From positions 1 through 64,000 of the forward strand of contig JAENXC010000005.1 in the NCBI GenBank assembly GCA_016649715.1: a stretch of DNA of 64,000 bases, written 5' to 3'. The notes beneath the pieces are model-generated. The model worked only from the letters and a program-made list of their open reading frames with translations. It was not told the DNA's origin and did not search any database. Position 1 is the first letter of the stretch, and every line of letters begins with the position of its first letter. Both the position numbers and the translations under genes were made by a program. Below are positions 53,672 through 62,001 of this stretch, piece by piece. The DNA comes from Flavobacteriaceae bacterium. Lineage in GTDB: Bacteria; Bacteroidota; Bacteroidia; Flavobacteriales; Flavobacteriaceae.

Positions 53672-54181
53672 TTAATTTTTCCGCGAAAAGTAGAAATCAA
53701 CTTTTTTGGCTTCACCTTTTTCCTTTCCCTCAATCCAAGCGTGGAGGGAATCTTTTGCGGGATTTGAATAGATTATTCTTTCGGGAAAGTCGTGGTTTTT
53801 GTTTTCAAAAGTTACTTGTCCTTTTTCCGAAGAAATCATTTTAAATGTAATGGGTTTTTGATCGTTTTGGTTTGCGGTTGCGACGGTCAATAATAAATCC
53901 CCAGCTTTTTGTTCCAACGCCATGGTTTCCGCAAAAACAACTTCGCCTTTTACCTCCACAAAACTATAGGCCGTGTAGGTGCTATCGTTTTCTTTTGACC
54001 AACTTTCTTGTGAAAATCCCTCACCAGTTTCGTTGGTCCACGTTCCCAAAAGCCATTGTAAGTTACTTATTTCTTCATATTTATCATTGCTAACCGTAGC
54101 TTCGGAAGATTCAATTTCTTTCTTGTTATTACAGGAAATAACTAATTGCAACATAAAAATCAACAAAAGATATTTTTTCAT
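53672..54181 (-). CDS. DUF6265-like lipoprotein
   Basis: The 169-residue protein has a lipobox (QLVISC, Cys17) and a lipocalin-like domain with LQWLLGTWTNETGEGFSQESW and NHDFPERIIY, features of the DUF6265 family. Function is unknown. Its stop codon directly abuts that of the SulP gene on the other strand. Confidence 0.7.
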   Translation of the reverse strand: MKKYLLLIFMLQLVISCNNKKEIESSEATVSNDKYEEISNLQWLLGTWTNETGEGFSQESWSKENDSTYTAYSFVEVKGEVVFAETMALEQKAGDLLLTVATANQNDQKPITFKMISSEKGQVTFENKNHDFPERIIYSNPAKDSLHAWIEGKEKGEAKKVDFYFSRKN

Positions 54182-54425
54182 GGAAGTTTTTTTTATGCTG
54201 TTAAAGATATGCAGTATTTCAGAATAATGTGAAATATTGATTTTTTCTAGTTTTTCTATCCAAAACCCCAGAAGGAATAAATATTACATCCATTAAATAG
54301 TATGGCGAGAAACTTTGTTGGTATTCCAAAAACGATTTCTAGAAGTTTAACAATATTATTGCAGTTAGTACACATTTTAAAAGAAAACATTTTATTTATC
54401 TTTAATAGTTATAAGTGACTAAAAA

Positions 54426-55274
54426 ATGGGGACTTCCGAAAAACCTATCAATGAATCGCTCAAAGAATATGCACGTGGCATAACAGGCGGCTTGTTATTC
54501 AGTTTACCGATGCTATACACTATGGAATTGTGGTGGACGGGATTTATTGCAGACCCACTTCCGCTGCTACTATATTTTATTGTAGGGATGTTTTTGCTCA
54601 TGGTTTACAATCACTATGTTGGTATTCGTGAAGAACATTCCCTTTTGGAAGGCTTAGAGGAATCTATAGAAGAAATGGGAGTAGGGATTTTGCTTACAGC
54701 CTTTATTCTTTGGGTTACGGGACGTATTGCCCCAAGTATGTCTTTCAGTGAAATAAGTGGAAAAATAATAGTGGAGGCAGTTACCGTGGCCATCGGAATT
54801 TCGGTGGGTAAATCGCAATTGGGTGGAAATACAGACGAAGATAAAGAGAGCAAAATCAGCCAAAAGATAACTTCAAAACCACATGTTCTCCGCACCGTAA
54901 ACATTGCCCTTTGTGGTGCAATACTTATTGCATCAAACGTGGCACCCACTGAGGAAGTAATAGTAATTGCTCTTGAATCGGAAATATTCAAACTTTTAAT
55001 TATAGCCTTACTTTCCATAAGCATTGGTGGAGCTGTGTTGTATTATATTAATTTTAAAGGTGCTAAAACAACAGTGGTCCATAGTACCACTTGGAATGCC
55101 TTGGTGGGAACTTTAATAATGTATGCGGTTGCTCTTGTATCTTCAGCTTTTATGTTGTGGTTTTTTGGGCGTTTTAATGGATTGTCACTTTATGGTATGG
55201 TGGCAGAAACGGTGGTTTTAGGGTTTCCTGCAGCATTGGGCGCCTCTGCCGGACGATTGCTAATTCAATCTTAA
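54426..55274 (+). CDS. TIGR02587-family membrane protein
   Basis: The 282-residue protein has about eight hydrophobic segments arranged as two similar halves. Phrases such as LKEYARGITGGLLFSLPMLYTMELWW and the partner gene beside it match the TIGR02587 family. Function is undescribed as far as I know. It starts 244 bp from the divergent lipoprotein gene and is the first of two adjacent genes. Confidence 0.75.
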   Translation: MGTSEKPINESLKEYARGITGGLLFSLPMLYTMELWWTGFIADPLPLLLYFIVGMFLLMVYNHYVGIREEHSLLEGLEESIEEMGVGILLTAFILWVTGRIAPSMSFSEISGKIIVEAVTVAIGISVGKSQLGGNTDEDKESKISQKITSKPHVLRTVNIALCGAILIASNVAPTEEVIVIALESEIFKLLIIALLSISIGGAVLYYINFKGAKTTVVHSTTWNALVGTLIMYAVALVSSAFMLWFFGRFNGLSLYGMVAETVVLGFPAALGASAGRLLIQS

Positions 55275-55275
55275 T

Positions 55276-55662
55276 ATGAAAAAAAATAAGGAAGAAAAAA
55301 ATTGGCTAGAATGGTTGGTAACTATTGTTTCAGCAATATTGGTGTTTTTTACATTCGGTTTTTTGGTTTATCAATTGATTTTTGTAGAAAATACCCCAGC
55401 AGATATAGAAGTTGTTCTAGGAGAAGTTACCCAAAAGGACAATGGGTACGCAGTGGCTATTACTGCCAAAAATAAAGGATCTGAAACTGCTGAAAATGTG
55501 ATTATCGAAATAGTTCTTCAAAGCGTAGAATCAGAAGAAAAAGCTCAGATTACTTTCACTTATTTGCCTGGGAAATCATCCGGAAATGGATGGGTTATTT
55601 TCACTTTAAAACCGAAGGATGGAGAACTGAAGAGCCATGTCTTGGGATATGAAATTCCGTGA
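55276..55662 (+). CDS. TIGR02588-family protein
   Basis: The 128-residue protein has one N-terminal membrane helix (residues 12-31) and a soluble immunoglobulin-like domain outside the membrane (VVLGEVTQKDNGYAVAITAKNKGSETAENVIIEI). The gene lies one base after the TIGR02587 gene; the two families are known to occur side by side. They probably form one membrane complex of unknown role. Confidence 0.75.
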   Translation: MKKNKEEKNWLEWLVTIVSAILVFFTFGFLVYQLIFVENTPADIEVVLGEVTQKDNGYAVAITAKNKGSETAENVIIEIVLQSVESEEKAQITFTYLPGKSSGNGWVIFTLKPKDGELKSHVLGYEIP

Positions 55663-55710
55663 TTTTGAAAAGTTTGAAATATTTGAAAATCTGTTTTAGT
55701 AGATTGTATA

Positions 55711-56049
55711 TTATAAAATTCGCAATCCATTTTCAACAGATTTACCTGGCTGTAAAAGCGTTACGTTTTTCCCTTCCACAGCACCCAAAACCAAACATTC
55801 GCTCATAAAATTGGCTATTTGTTTTTTCGGAAAATTGACCACGGCAACCACCTGCTTACCAATCAATTCTTCTTTGGAATAAAGCGAAGTGATCTGCGCC
55901 GAAGATTTTAAATTGCCAATTTCACTGCCAAAATCTATCAAAAGTTGATAGGAAGGATTTCGGGATTCGGGAAAGTCGTTGGCTTCAATAATGGTCCCGA
56001 CCCGTATTTCAACCTTTTCAAAATCGGTCCACGAAAGATTATTCGTCAT
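55711..56049 (-). CDS. csaA: CsaA-type tRNA-binding protein
   Basis: The 112-residue protein is a single OB-fold domain (VEIRVGTIIEANDFPESRNPSYQLLIDFG, GKQVVAVVNFPKKQIANFMSE) related to the C-terminal domain of methionyl-tRNA synthetase and to Bacillus CsaA, which binds tRNA and unfolded secretory proteins. It overlaps the upstream 103-residue gene by 11 bases. Confidence 0.9.
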   Translation of the reverse strand: MTNNLSWTDFEKVEIRVGTIIEANDFPESRNPSYQLLIDFGSEIGNLKSSAQITSLYSKEELIGKQVVAVVNFPKKQIANFMSECLVLGAVEGKNVTLLQPGKSVENGLRIL

Positions 56050-56350
56050 GATGGATGGTAAGTTTTTTAATCATTTCTGGAGAAATCTCGCCTTGATCTG
56101 CGCCGTAAACATCAACAAGCAATCCCTTTCTTCCGTCGTGGGTTTCTATCAAATAAAGAATCGTATTGTCGCCCGGATCAGTCATACCTTCAAAACGGTA
56201 AAACTTAATGACTTCCAAGTGACCAGCTTTCCATTCTTTTTTAAGCGTTTTTGACTGTATGCCTTCGCCAACAAGATTAAAATCTTCAGTAAATCCGTGA
56301 TTTTGTAAATCTTCAATTGCCACAGAGAGTGATGAATATGAATTTTTCAT
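56039..56350 (-). CDS. Small conserved protein, often misnamed phosphoribosylpyrophosphate synthetase
   Basis: The 103-residue product (YSSLSVAIEDLQNHGFTEDFNLVG...FYRFEGMTDPGDNTILY...GLLVDVYG) matches a short Bacteroidota family that, to my recollection, is labelled as PRPP synthetase in databases without sharing that fold. True function unknown. Its 3' end overlaps csaA, so the pair is coupled. Confidence 0.7.
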   Translation of the reverse strand: MKNSYSSLSVAIEDLQNHGFTEDFNLVGEGIQSKTLKKEWKAGHLEVIKFYRFEGMTDPGDNTILYLIETHDGRKGLLVDVYGADQGEISPEMIKKLTIHHDE

Positions 56351-56527
56351 AATAGTTATCTTAGATATTTAAAGTTAATGGAGATATTAATGAACTGCAA
56401 TGATTTTAGAAAAAAGTTTAAGAGTTGAGGCACTAAAAAGTTTAGAAGCCTATATATCAATATTTCAAAAACCATTCAAAAGCCGTAACTTTAAACCATA
56501 GTTTGCAACCAATTTAGATGAGAAGAA

Positions 56528-57085
56528 ATGGCCAACACAGAATCCAAAATGCTCCCTTTAGGAACCAAAGCACCCGATTTTACACTAATTGACGCAGTGT
56601 CCAATAATCCGGTTTCCTTAAAGGATGTCCGTGGCAAAAAAGGGACAGTGGTTATGTTTATCTGCAACCATTGCCCTTACGTAAAACATGTTAATGACGA
56701 AATTGTACGGCTAAGCAATGATTATCGTGTTACTGGATTTGGTTTTGTGGCTATCAATAGTAACGATGTAATTAAATATCCCGAGGATTCGCCAGCAGAA
56801 ATGTGGCGAACAGCTCAAAAAGAAAGTTATCCTTTCCCCTATCTATACGATGAAACACAGGAAGTGGCAAAGGCTTACGATGCCGCTTGTACTCCAGACT
56901 TCTATCTTTTTGATGCCTATTTGAAACTAGTTTACCGTGGTCAACTTGATAATAGCCGCCCCGGAAACGGAATTCCCGTAAATGGTCGAGATCTTCGGGA
57001 AGCTATTGATAATGTTTTAAATAACAATCCACAGCGGAAAGACCAAAAGCCGAGTATGGGGTGTAATATTAAGTGGAAAAAATAA
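56528..57085 (+). CDS. Thioredoxin-family protein (AhpC/TSA-like)
   Basis: The 185-residue cytosolic protein has a redoxin domain with the active site C46-N-H-C49 in FICNHCPYVKHV and the opening KAPDFTLIDAVSNNPVSL. The C-terminal GCNIKWKK is typical of this subfamily of thiol-reductase-like proteins. No signal peptide is visible. Substrate unknown; peroxide or disulphide reduction is likely. Confidence 0.85.
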   Translation: MANTESKMLPLGTKAPDFTLIDAVSNNPVSLKDVRGKKGTVVMFICNHCPYVKHVNDEIVRLSNDYRVTGFGFVAINSNDVIKYPEDSPAEMWRTAQKESYPFPYLYDETQEVAKAYDAACTPDFYLFDAYLKLVYRGQLDNSRPGNGIPVNGRDLREAIDNVLNNNPQRKDQKPSMGCNIKWKK

Positions 57086-57086
57086 G

Positions 57087-57623
57087 CTACTTCCACCCCT
57101 CTCTTTTTAACAAATTTTCAATATGAGTATAGTGGTGATTGCTATGCCAAGCATAAATGCCAACAGTTTCTGCAAGTGTAAAATTACGATTGTGTTCTGG
57201 ATGATGAAATTCTTTTAGCAATTGCTCTTGCGATAATCCTTTTACCAAATAAACCCATTTCGCATGCAAAGCGCTTATTGCTGATAAAGACAATTCAATT
57301 GGCGCATTTTTGGCATCAGCAGTTTCTGCCCACGCTTTTTCATCATACGCTTTTATGGTTGGAGTAGCTTCTGTTAAGGCCCACTTAAAACGCGTATAAG
57401 CGTTGTGATGACTGTCGTAAACGTGATGGATTGTTTGGCGCACAGTCCAACCCTCTGGTCTGTATGGAGTGTTCAATTGATTTTCGGAAAGATTGCCTAC
57501 CAAATTGTTCAATCTATTCGGAAAATGTTCCAAAATCGAAATCCAAGCTTGCTGAATTTCAGCAGTGATGTTTGAAGGGCAGTCAAAGGTGCCAATAGGG
57601 TATTTCAGTTTTTTTATATCCAT
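57087..57623 (-). CDS. YfiT/BstA-like thiol transferase (DinB superfamily)
   Basis: The 178-residue protein has the YfiT opening (YPIGTFDCPSNITAEI) and metal-binding histidines in RQTIHHVYDSHHNAY and WHSNHHYTH. Characterised relatives are zinc- or nickel-dependent hydrolases or bacillithiol S-transferases that detoxify electrophiles. The stop lies one base beyond the convergent thioredoxin-family gene. Confidence 0.85.
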   Translation of the reverse strand: MDIKKLKYPIGTFDCPSNITAEIQQAWISILEHFPNRLNNLVGNLSENQLNTPYRPEGWTVRQTIHHVYDSHHNAYTRFKWALTEATPTIKAYDEKAWAETADAKNAPIELSLSAISALHAKWVYLVKGLSQEQLLKEFHHPEHNRNFTLAETVGIYAWHSNHHYTHIENLLKREGWK

Positions 57624-57642
57624 TTTATTTTGGGGGATTCGA

Positions 57643-57675
57643 GATTCGTTAATTCGGGATTCGAATTAACGAATC
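57643..57675. repeat. Inverted copies of the AATTAAC motif between YfiT-like and PPIase genes
   Basis: GATTCGTTAATTCG (57643-57656), loop GGATT, CGAATTAACGAATC (57662-57675): a perfect 14-bp stem formed from two inverted units of the 15-bp family at 1861. It sits in the 61-bp gap and may terminate the PPIase gene on the minus strand. Confidence 0.8.
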
Positions 57676-57683
57676 CCGAAGCA

Positions 57684-58616
57684 CTATTTCACATCCATCA
57701 ATTCCACATCAAAAATCAAGGTTGCACCTGGAGGAATTACCCCACCAGCTCCGCGCTCGCCATAGGCAAGGTTTGATGGAATCACAAAACGAGCTTTGTC
57801 GCCCACTTGCAAAAGTTGGATGCCTTCATCCCAGCCTTCAATTACGTTGCCCATTCCCAAGGGAAAATCGATTGGTTGTTTTCTTTTATAGGAAGAATCA
57901 AAATCGGTTCCATCGGTCAACATACCTTTGTAGTGCACGGAAACAGTCTTGCCTTTTTCGGCTTTTTTACCGCTTCCCTTTTGAATTATCTTATAGAGAA
58001 GTCCACTCTCGGTTCTATCAAAACCTTCTGAAAATTTCTTTAGTTCTGCTTCCTCTTTTGCTTTAATATTTGCAATTCGCGCTTCCCTTTCGCCCGTAAA
58101 ACTTCTGAAAGCTTCTACAGCGTTCCATTTTTCGGCTTCTTCGCCTACGCGGATTATTTCAACTTTCTTCATCGTATCGCCTTGAGCGACGCTATCAACA
58201 ACATCCTGCCCCTCTACAACATTTCCAAAAACGGTGTGTTTGTTGTCTAACCAAGGGGTGGCAACGTGGGTGATAAAAAATTGGCTACCGTTGCTCGCCG
58301 GACCAGAGTTGGCCATAGAAAGCACGCCCGGAGTATCGTGGCGAAGGTCTGGATGGAACTCATCCTCAAAATCATAACCTGGTCCACCAGAACCGGTTCC
58401 TTTTGGGTCGCCGCCCTGTATCATAAAATCTGGGAGTACTCTGTGAAATTTCAATCCGTCGTAATAGGGTGTTCCCTGTGGTTTTGCTGCGTTTTCCAAA
58501 TTGCCTTCCGCCAAAGCCACAAAGTTTCCAACCGTTCCCGGGGTTTTGTCGTGAGTTAGTTTTATAAGGATTTCTCCTTTTTCAGTCGTTATTTTTGCGT
58601 AAATTCCGTCTTGCAT
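57684..58616 (-). CDS. Cyclophilin-FKBP fusion peptidyl-prolyl isomerase
   Basis: From the ATG at 58616 the product is 310 residues. An N-terminal cyclophilin domain ([41 protein letters not shown]) spans about 5-165. A charged linker follows, and a C-terminal FKBP domain ([55 protein letters not shown]) spans about 205-310. Dual-type isomerases of this order occur in Flavobacteria. No signal peptide, so cytosolic. Promoter candidate at 58641-58648. Confidence 0.93.
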   Translation of the reverse strand: MQDGIYAKITTEKGEILIKLTHDKTPGTVGNFVALAEGNLENAAKPQGTPYYDGLKFHRVLPDFMIQGGDPKGTGSGGPGYDFEDEFHPDLRHDTPGVLSMANSGPASNGSQFFITHVATPWLDNKHTVFGNVVEGQDVVDSVAQGDTMKKVEIIRVGEEAEKWNAVEAFRSFTGEREARIANIKAKEEAELKKFSEGFDRTESGLLYKIIQKGSGKKAEKGKTVSVHYKGMLTDGTDFDSSYKRKQPIDFPLGMGNVIEGWDEGIQLLQVGDKARFVIPSNLAYGERGAGGVIPPGATLIFDVELMDVK

Positions 58617-58640
58617 TGCTTTTTTTTTAAAATTGAAAGG

Positions 58641-58648
58641 CAAAGGTA
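58641..58648 (-). promoter_or_regulatory. Candidate -7 box of the cyclophilin-FKBP gene
   Basis: Minus-strand TACCTTTG, 25 bases before the ATG at 58616, giving a leader of about 18 bases. Confidence 0.5.
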
Positions 58649-58708
58649 ATGAAATAGGAAGAAAGAATTACCCGCGACGAGCGATGAGGAATGAGCGATT
58701 AGGGGTTT

Positions 58709-58793
58709 GGAAACTATCCGTTAGGGTTCTGAACATATCCAGCGGGGTTGGTGGACGTGTCCGGCGGGGTTCGGAACGTATAGAAGGGGTTGG
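58709..58793. repeat. 22-bp degenerate tandem repeat, four units
   Basis: Units GAACATATCCAGCGGGGTTG and relatives begin at 58709, 58731, 58753 and 58773. Spacing is 22, 22 and 20 bp. On the minus strand the repeat reads as proline/threonine-rich peptide, but the composition argues against a gene. The rest of the 347-bp gap (58617-58963) holds only the PPIase promoter. Confidence 0.7.
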
Positions 58794-58963
58794 AAAGGGG
58801 TAAATTTGTATATTTGGAATTAAAGATACAATGGGAATAAATTCAACTGTTTTATTTATCCTCATGGTAGGCAACATCGGATTACAAAACATTTTACTGA
58901 AGAACCTAACGCTATAAAATCGAAATTAAATAGATTTAAAAAAATTAAAGACCAATTATTAAT

Positions 58964-60025
58964 ATGTCGAAAAAATCTGATGAAAAACTTATAGTAGCAA
59001 TTATAATAATTGGAATTCCACTTTTTATTCTTTATAAGATATTAGAAAACATTATTGCAATTCTTCAAAATTTAGCCAAAGCAATAGTTAACAATCTCAA
59101 TATAATAATCACAGTAATAGTTCTGTCAATTTTAATTTACTTTTCAAATAAATTATACCCTATAATTTACTTTCAAAGTAAAAAATTCAAAAAACTTAAG
59201 GAAACAATAAGTGACCATATTAACAATTGTAATGAATTGAACCAATACATAGAAGAACTGAAAAACTCCTATTTAAAAATGTCATCGTATAATTATGGAA
59301 TGGGAGAAATGACAGACAATAGCTTACACAATTATCAAAGAAGCGAATGGAAAAACCAAGATAAAAGCTATAATGTTCATGACTGCTCTGCATCTGTTTG
59401 TATGAATGCAAGCAATCAACCAATGAAGTATTTATGCAAATACTTTGATATTAAGAAAAATGAAAATTCGCTAATAAAGTTCGAGAAAGTTTTGAATGAT
59501 TTTATCTCTGTAGAACAAGGAAAAGAATTATTACAGAAAGAAAAAATATCTATTCTCCAAAGTATTTCTAAATCTGTTCCTTTCCTAATAAAAAAATATC
59601 ATGAGAAACAATTGTCTAAAAAACTAGGATTTGAAACTGTTGACATAAGCGACTCCTATATTCCTACTTTCTCATTCCAATACGTCTCCGCTGGAGGATA
59701 TAGTTCAACAAATTGCGACATTAAATTGAGTATTGAAAATCTGAACAATTTAATCAATTATTTAAATGACGAAATTAAATGGAGAAAAAGTGTAATTGGT
59801 CAAAGAGCACTTATGACATCCCAACTGAGAAATCAAATCAAAAAAAGAGATAATTACACATGTTGTTCATGTAGTTTAGGAATAGAAGATGAACCAAATT
59901 TACTGTTGGAAATTGACCATATCCGACCCGTTTCAAAAGGAGGCCTAACTACCTATGAGAACTTACAAACATTGTGTTGGAAATGTAATAGAAGAAAAGG
60001 AGTCAAAGTATTTGTGGGATTTTAA
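58964..60025 (+). CDS. Membrane-anchored HNH endonuclease-like protein
   Basis: The 353-residue protein has two N-terminal membrane helices (about 8-30 and 45-65), a long helical middle with several coiled-coil stretches, and a C-terminal HNH nuclease domain from about residue 293. The HNH core is clear: two zinc CxxC pairs (TCCSCS, CWKCN), the catalytic IDHIRPVSKGG and the YENLQTLC asparagine. The gene is markedly AT-richer than its neighbours and has no operon partners. It may be a defence or stress nuclease held at the membrane; no specific system is recognised. Confidence 0.75.
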   Translation: MSKKSDEKLIVAIIIIGIPLFILYKILENIIAILQNLAKAIVNNLNIIITVIVLSILIYFSNKLYPIIYFQSKKFKKLKETISDHINNCNELNQYIEELKNSYLKMSSYNYGMGEMTDNSLHNYQRSEWKNQDKSYNVHDCSASVCMNASNQPMKYLCKYFDIKKNENSLIKFEKVLNDFISVEQGKELLQKEKISILQSISKSVPFLIKKYHEKQLSKKLGFETVDISDSYIPTFSFQYVSAGGYSSTNCDIKLSIENLNNLINYLNDEIKWRKSVIGQRALMTSQLRNQIKKRDNYTCCSCSLGIEDEPNLLLEIDHIRPVSKGGLTTYENLQTLCWKCNRRKGVKVFVGF

Positions 60026-60195
60026 ATATTATTGAACTAAAATATTAAAAACAACTTAAACAATAAATAAGACATATATTTTTTCACCGTAAATAATTTC
60101 CACACCGCTACTCACTCCACGAATCCCAAAGCACAAATCTGTAACAAAACCACAACCCACTCGACATACAACCAACTACTTTCAAAATCAATTCT
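60026..60195. other. Spacer before the ABC-2 transporter
   Basis: 170 bp, AT-rich then C-rich toward the GTG start at 60196. No clear promoter or hairpin was found. Confidence 0.4.
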
Positions 60196-61092
60196 GTGGA
60201 TACTATCCTTTCAATAAACAATCTTACCAAGAAATTTGGCTCGCTCACAGCCGTGAATAACCTTTCCTTTTCTATTGAAAAAGGCAACGTTTACGGCATC
60301 CTCGGACCCAACGGTAGCGGAAAAAGCACCACGCTGGGCATTGTGCTGAATGTAGTCAATAAAACTTCGGGCGACTTTAAATGGTTTAACGGCAACGTTT
60401 CCACACATAACGCTTTGAAAAAAGTGGGCGCTATCATTGAACGCCCCAACTTTTACCCCTATGTGACGGCGGTGCAAAACCTACAACTGGTTTGTAAAAT
60501 AAAAGAGGTTTCCGAAGAAAAGATTTCAGAAAAATTGCAACTCGTTGGGCTATTGGATCGGAAAGACAGCAAATTCAGTACTTTTTCTTTAGGAATGAAA
60601 CAACGTTTGGCAATCGCTTCGGCATTACTGAATGATCCGGAAATATTGATACTCGATGAACCCACCAACGGATTGGATCCACAGGGAATCCATCAAATTC
60701 GGGAAATCATCAAGTCTATTGCTTCAAAGGGAACAACCATATTGTTGGCTTCGCATTTGCTGGATGAAGTGGAAAAAGTTTGTACCCACGTGGTTATTCT
60801 TCGGAAAGGAGTTAGCCTCTATTCAGGCAGCGTGGATGGGATGAATGCCAGCCACGGTTTTTTGACGATGCAGAGCAACGATATGGAACTGCTTCAAAAT
60901 GCTTTGGAAGGAAATCCCGCCTTTGGCATCGTGAAACGCGAAGGCGATTATTTGATAGCTTACCTCAACCAACCGATGGATGCTGCGGAAGTTAATAAAC
61001 TCCTTTTTGAAAAAGGCATCACCCTTTCTCATCTCGTGAAACGAAAAGAAAGCCTCGAAGAACAATTCCTCGAACTCACCAAACAAAACTAA
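60196..61092 (+). CDS. ABC-2 transporter ATP-binding protein
   Basis: The 298-residue ATPase starts at GTG. Walker A is GPNGSGKST (38-46), the signature is FSLGMKQRL and Walker B is ILILDEPTNGLDPQG. The roughly 80-residue C-terminal tail is typical of BcrA/CcmA-like proteins. It pairs with the permease gene five bases downstream to form a membrane exporter of unknown substrate. Confidence 0.9.
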   Translation: MDTILSINNLTKKFGSLTAVNNLSFSIEKGNVYGILGPNGSGKSTTLGIVLNVVNKTSGDFKWFNGNVSTHNALKKVGAIIERPNFYPYVTAVQNLQLVCKIKEVSEEKISEKLQLVGLLDRKDSKFSTFSLGMKQRLAIASALLNDPEILILDEPTNGLDPQGIHQIREIIKSIASKGTTILLASHLLDEVEKVCTHVVILRKGVSLYSGSVDGMNASHGFLTMQSNDMELLQNALEGNPAFGIVKREGDYLIAYLNQPMDAAEVNKLLFEKGITLSHLVKRKESLEEQFLELTKQN

Positions 61093-61097
61093 GCACG

Positions 61098-61937
61098 ATG
61101 CTACGATTGTTAAATATTGAACTCCAAAAACTGCGCTATAATAAATCCGTTAAGGTTATATCAATAGTATATTTTTCCTTGATTTGTTTTATGGCTTTTA
61201 TCGCTTCTATTGAATTCAATATTGGCGATCTTCACGTACGTGCAGCAGACCAAGGGATCTTCAATTTTCCCTATATATGGCATTTCAATGCTTGGGTTGC
61301 TGCTTGGCTGAAAATTTTCTTGGCCATTGTGATTGTTTCCATTGTGGCCAACGAATACAGTTATCGCACCCTAAAACAAAACCTGATTGATGGACTTAGC
61401 AAAAAGGAATTCCTTCTTTCCAAAGTGCTTGTAGTAATACTTTTTTCAGCAGTTTCAACCCTATTTCTGTTTGTTGTGTCCTTAATTTTAGGGTTGATAT
61501 TCTCAGACTATACCGAGTTTTCCATAATCTTCAGCGATATGCAATACCTCTTCGCTTATTTTTTAAAACTCGTTGCTTTCTTTAGCTTTTGTATGTTTTT
61601 GGCTTTCTGGGTAAAAAGATCGGCTTTTGCTCTCGGTTTTTTGGGGCTTTGGCAAGTGGTGGAAGGGCTTATCGCTATTCTTTTTCAATATATAAAAGTG
61701 AAAACAGGTGTTAATTTATTTGAAACTGTTTATAATTTTTTGCCCCTAAACGCAATGTGGGACCTGATTGTGGAACCTTTTTCACGCATGGGCTTTGTTC
61801 AAACAGCTGCTAACCAAATTGGAGAGAAAATCCAGCAGAATTACGATGTTCCTTGGTATTCCGTAATTATTACAATAGCTTGGACTGCTATTTTTATCTA
61901 TGGCTCCTACGTTATTCTGAAGAAAAGAGACCTTTAA
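61098..61937 (+). CDS. ABC-2 transporter permease
   Basis: The 279-residue protein has six membrane helices (about 20-38, 65-85, 110-135, 150-172, 175-200, 250-270). The first periplasmic loop of about 25 residues lies between helices 1 and 2. It has the general ABC-2 permease form, including ANEYSYRTLKQNLIDGLSKKEFL. It is the partner of the ATPase immediately upstream. Confidence 0.85.
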   Translation: MLRLLNIELQKLRYNKSVKVISIVYFSLICFMAFIASIEFNIGDLHVRAADQGIFNFPYIWHFNAWVAAWLKIFLAIVIVSIVANEYSYRTLKQNLIDGLSKKEFLLSKVLVVILFSAVSTLFLFVVSLILGLIFSDYTEFSIIFSDMQYLFAYFLKLVAFFSFCMFLAFWVKRSAFALGFLGLWQVVEGLIAILFQYIKVKTGVNLFETVYNFLPLNAMWDLIVEPFSRMGFVQTAANQIGEKIQQNYDVPWYSVIITIAWTAIFIYGSYVILKKRDL

Positions 61938-62001
61938 AAAACACCTTTTCCCGTTGATTTTTTGTCTATATTTAGCGAACAATCAACTATTTATTTTTCT
62001 T

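Noticed and set aside
58668-58892. 74-codon frame with RSEPRRTRPPTPLDMFRT repeats
   Set aside because: The frame is a translation of the 22-bp degenerate tandem repeat and overlaps the PPIase promoter region.
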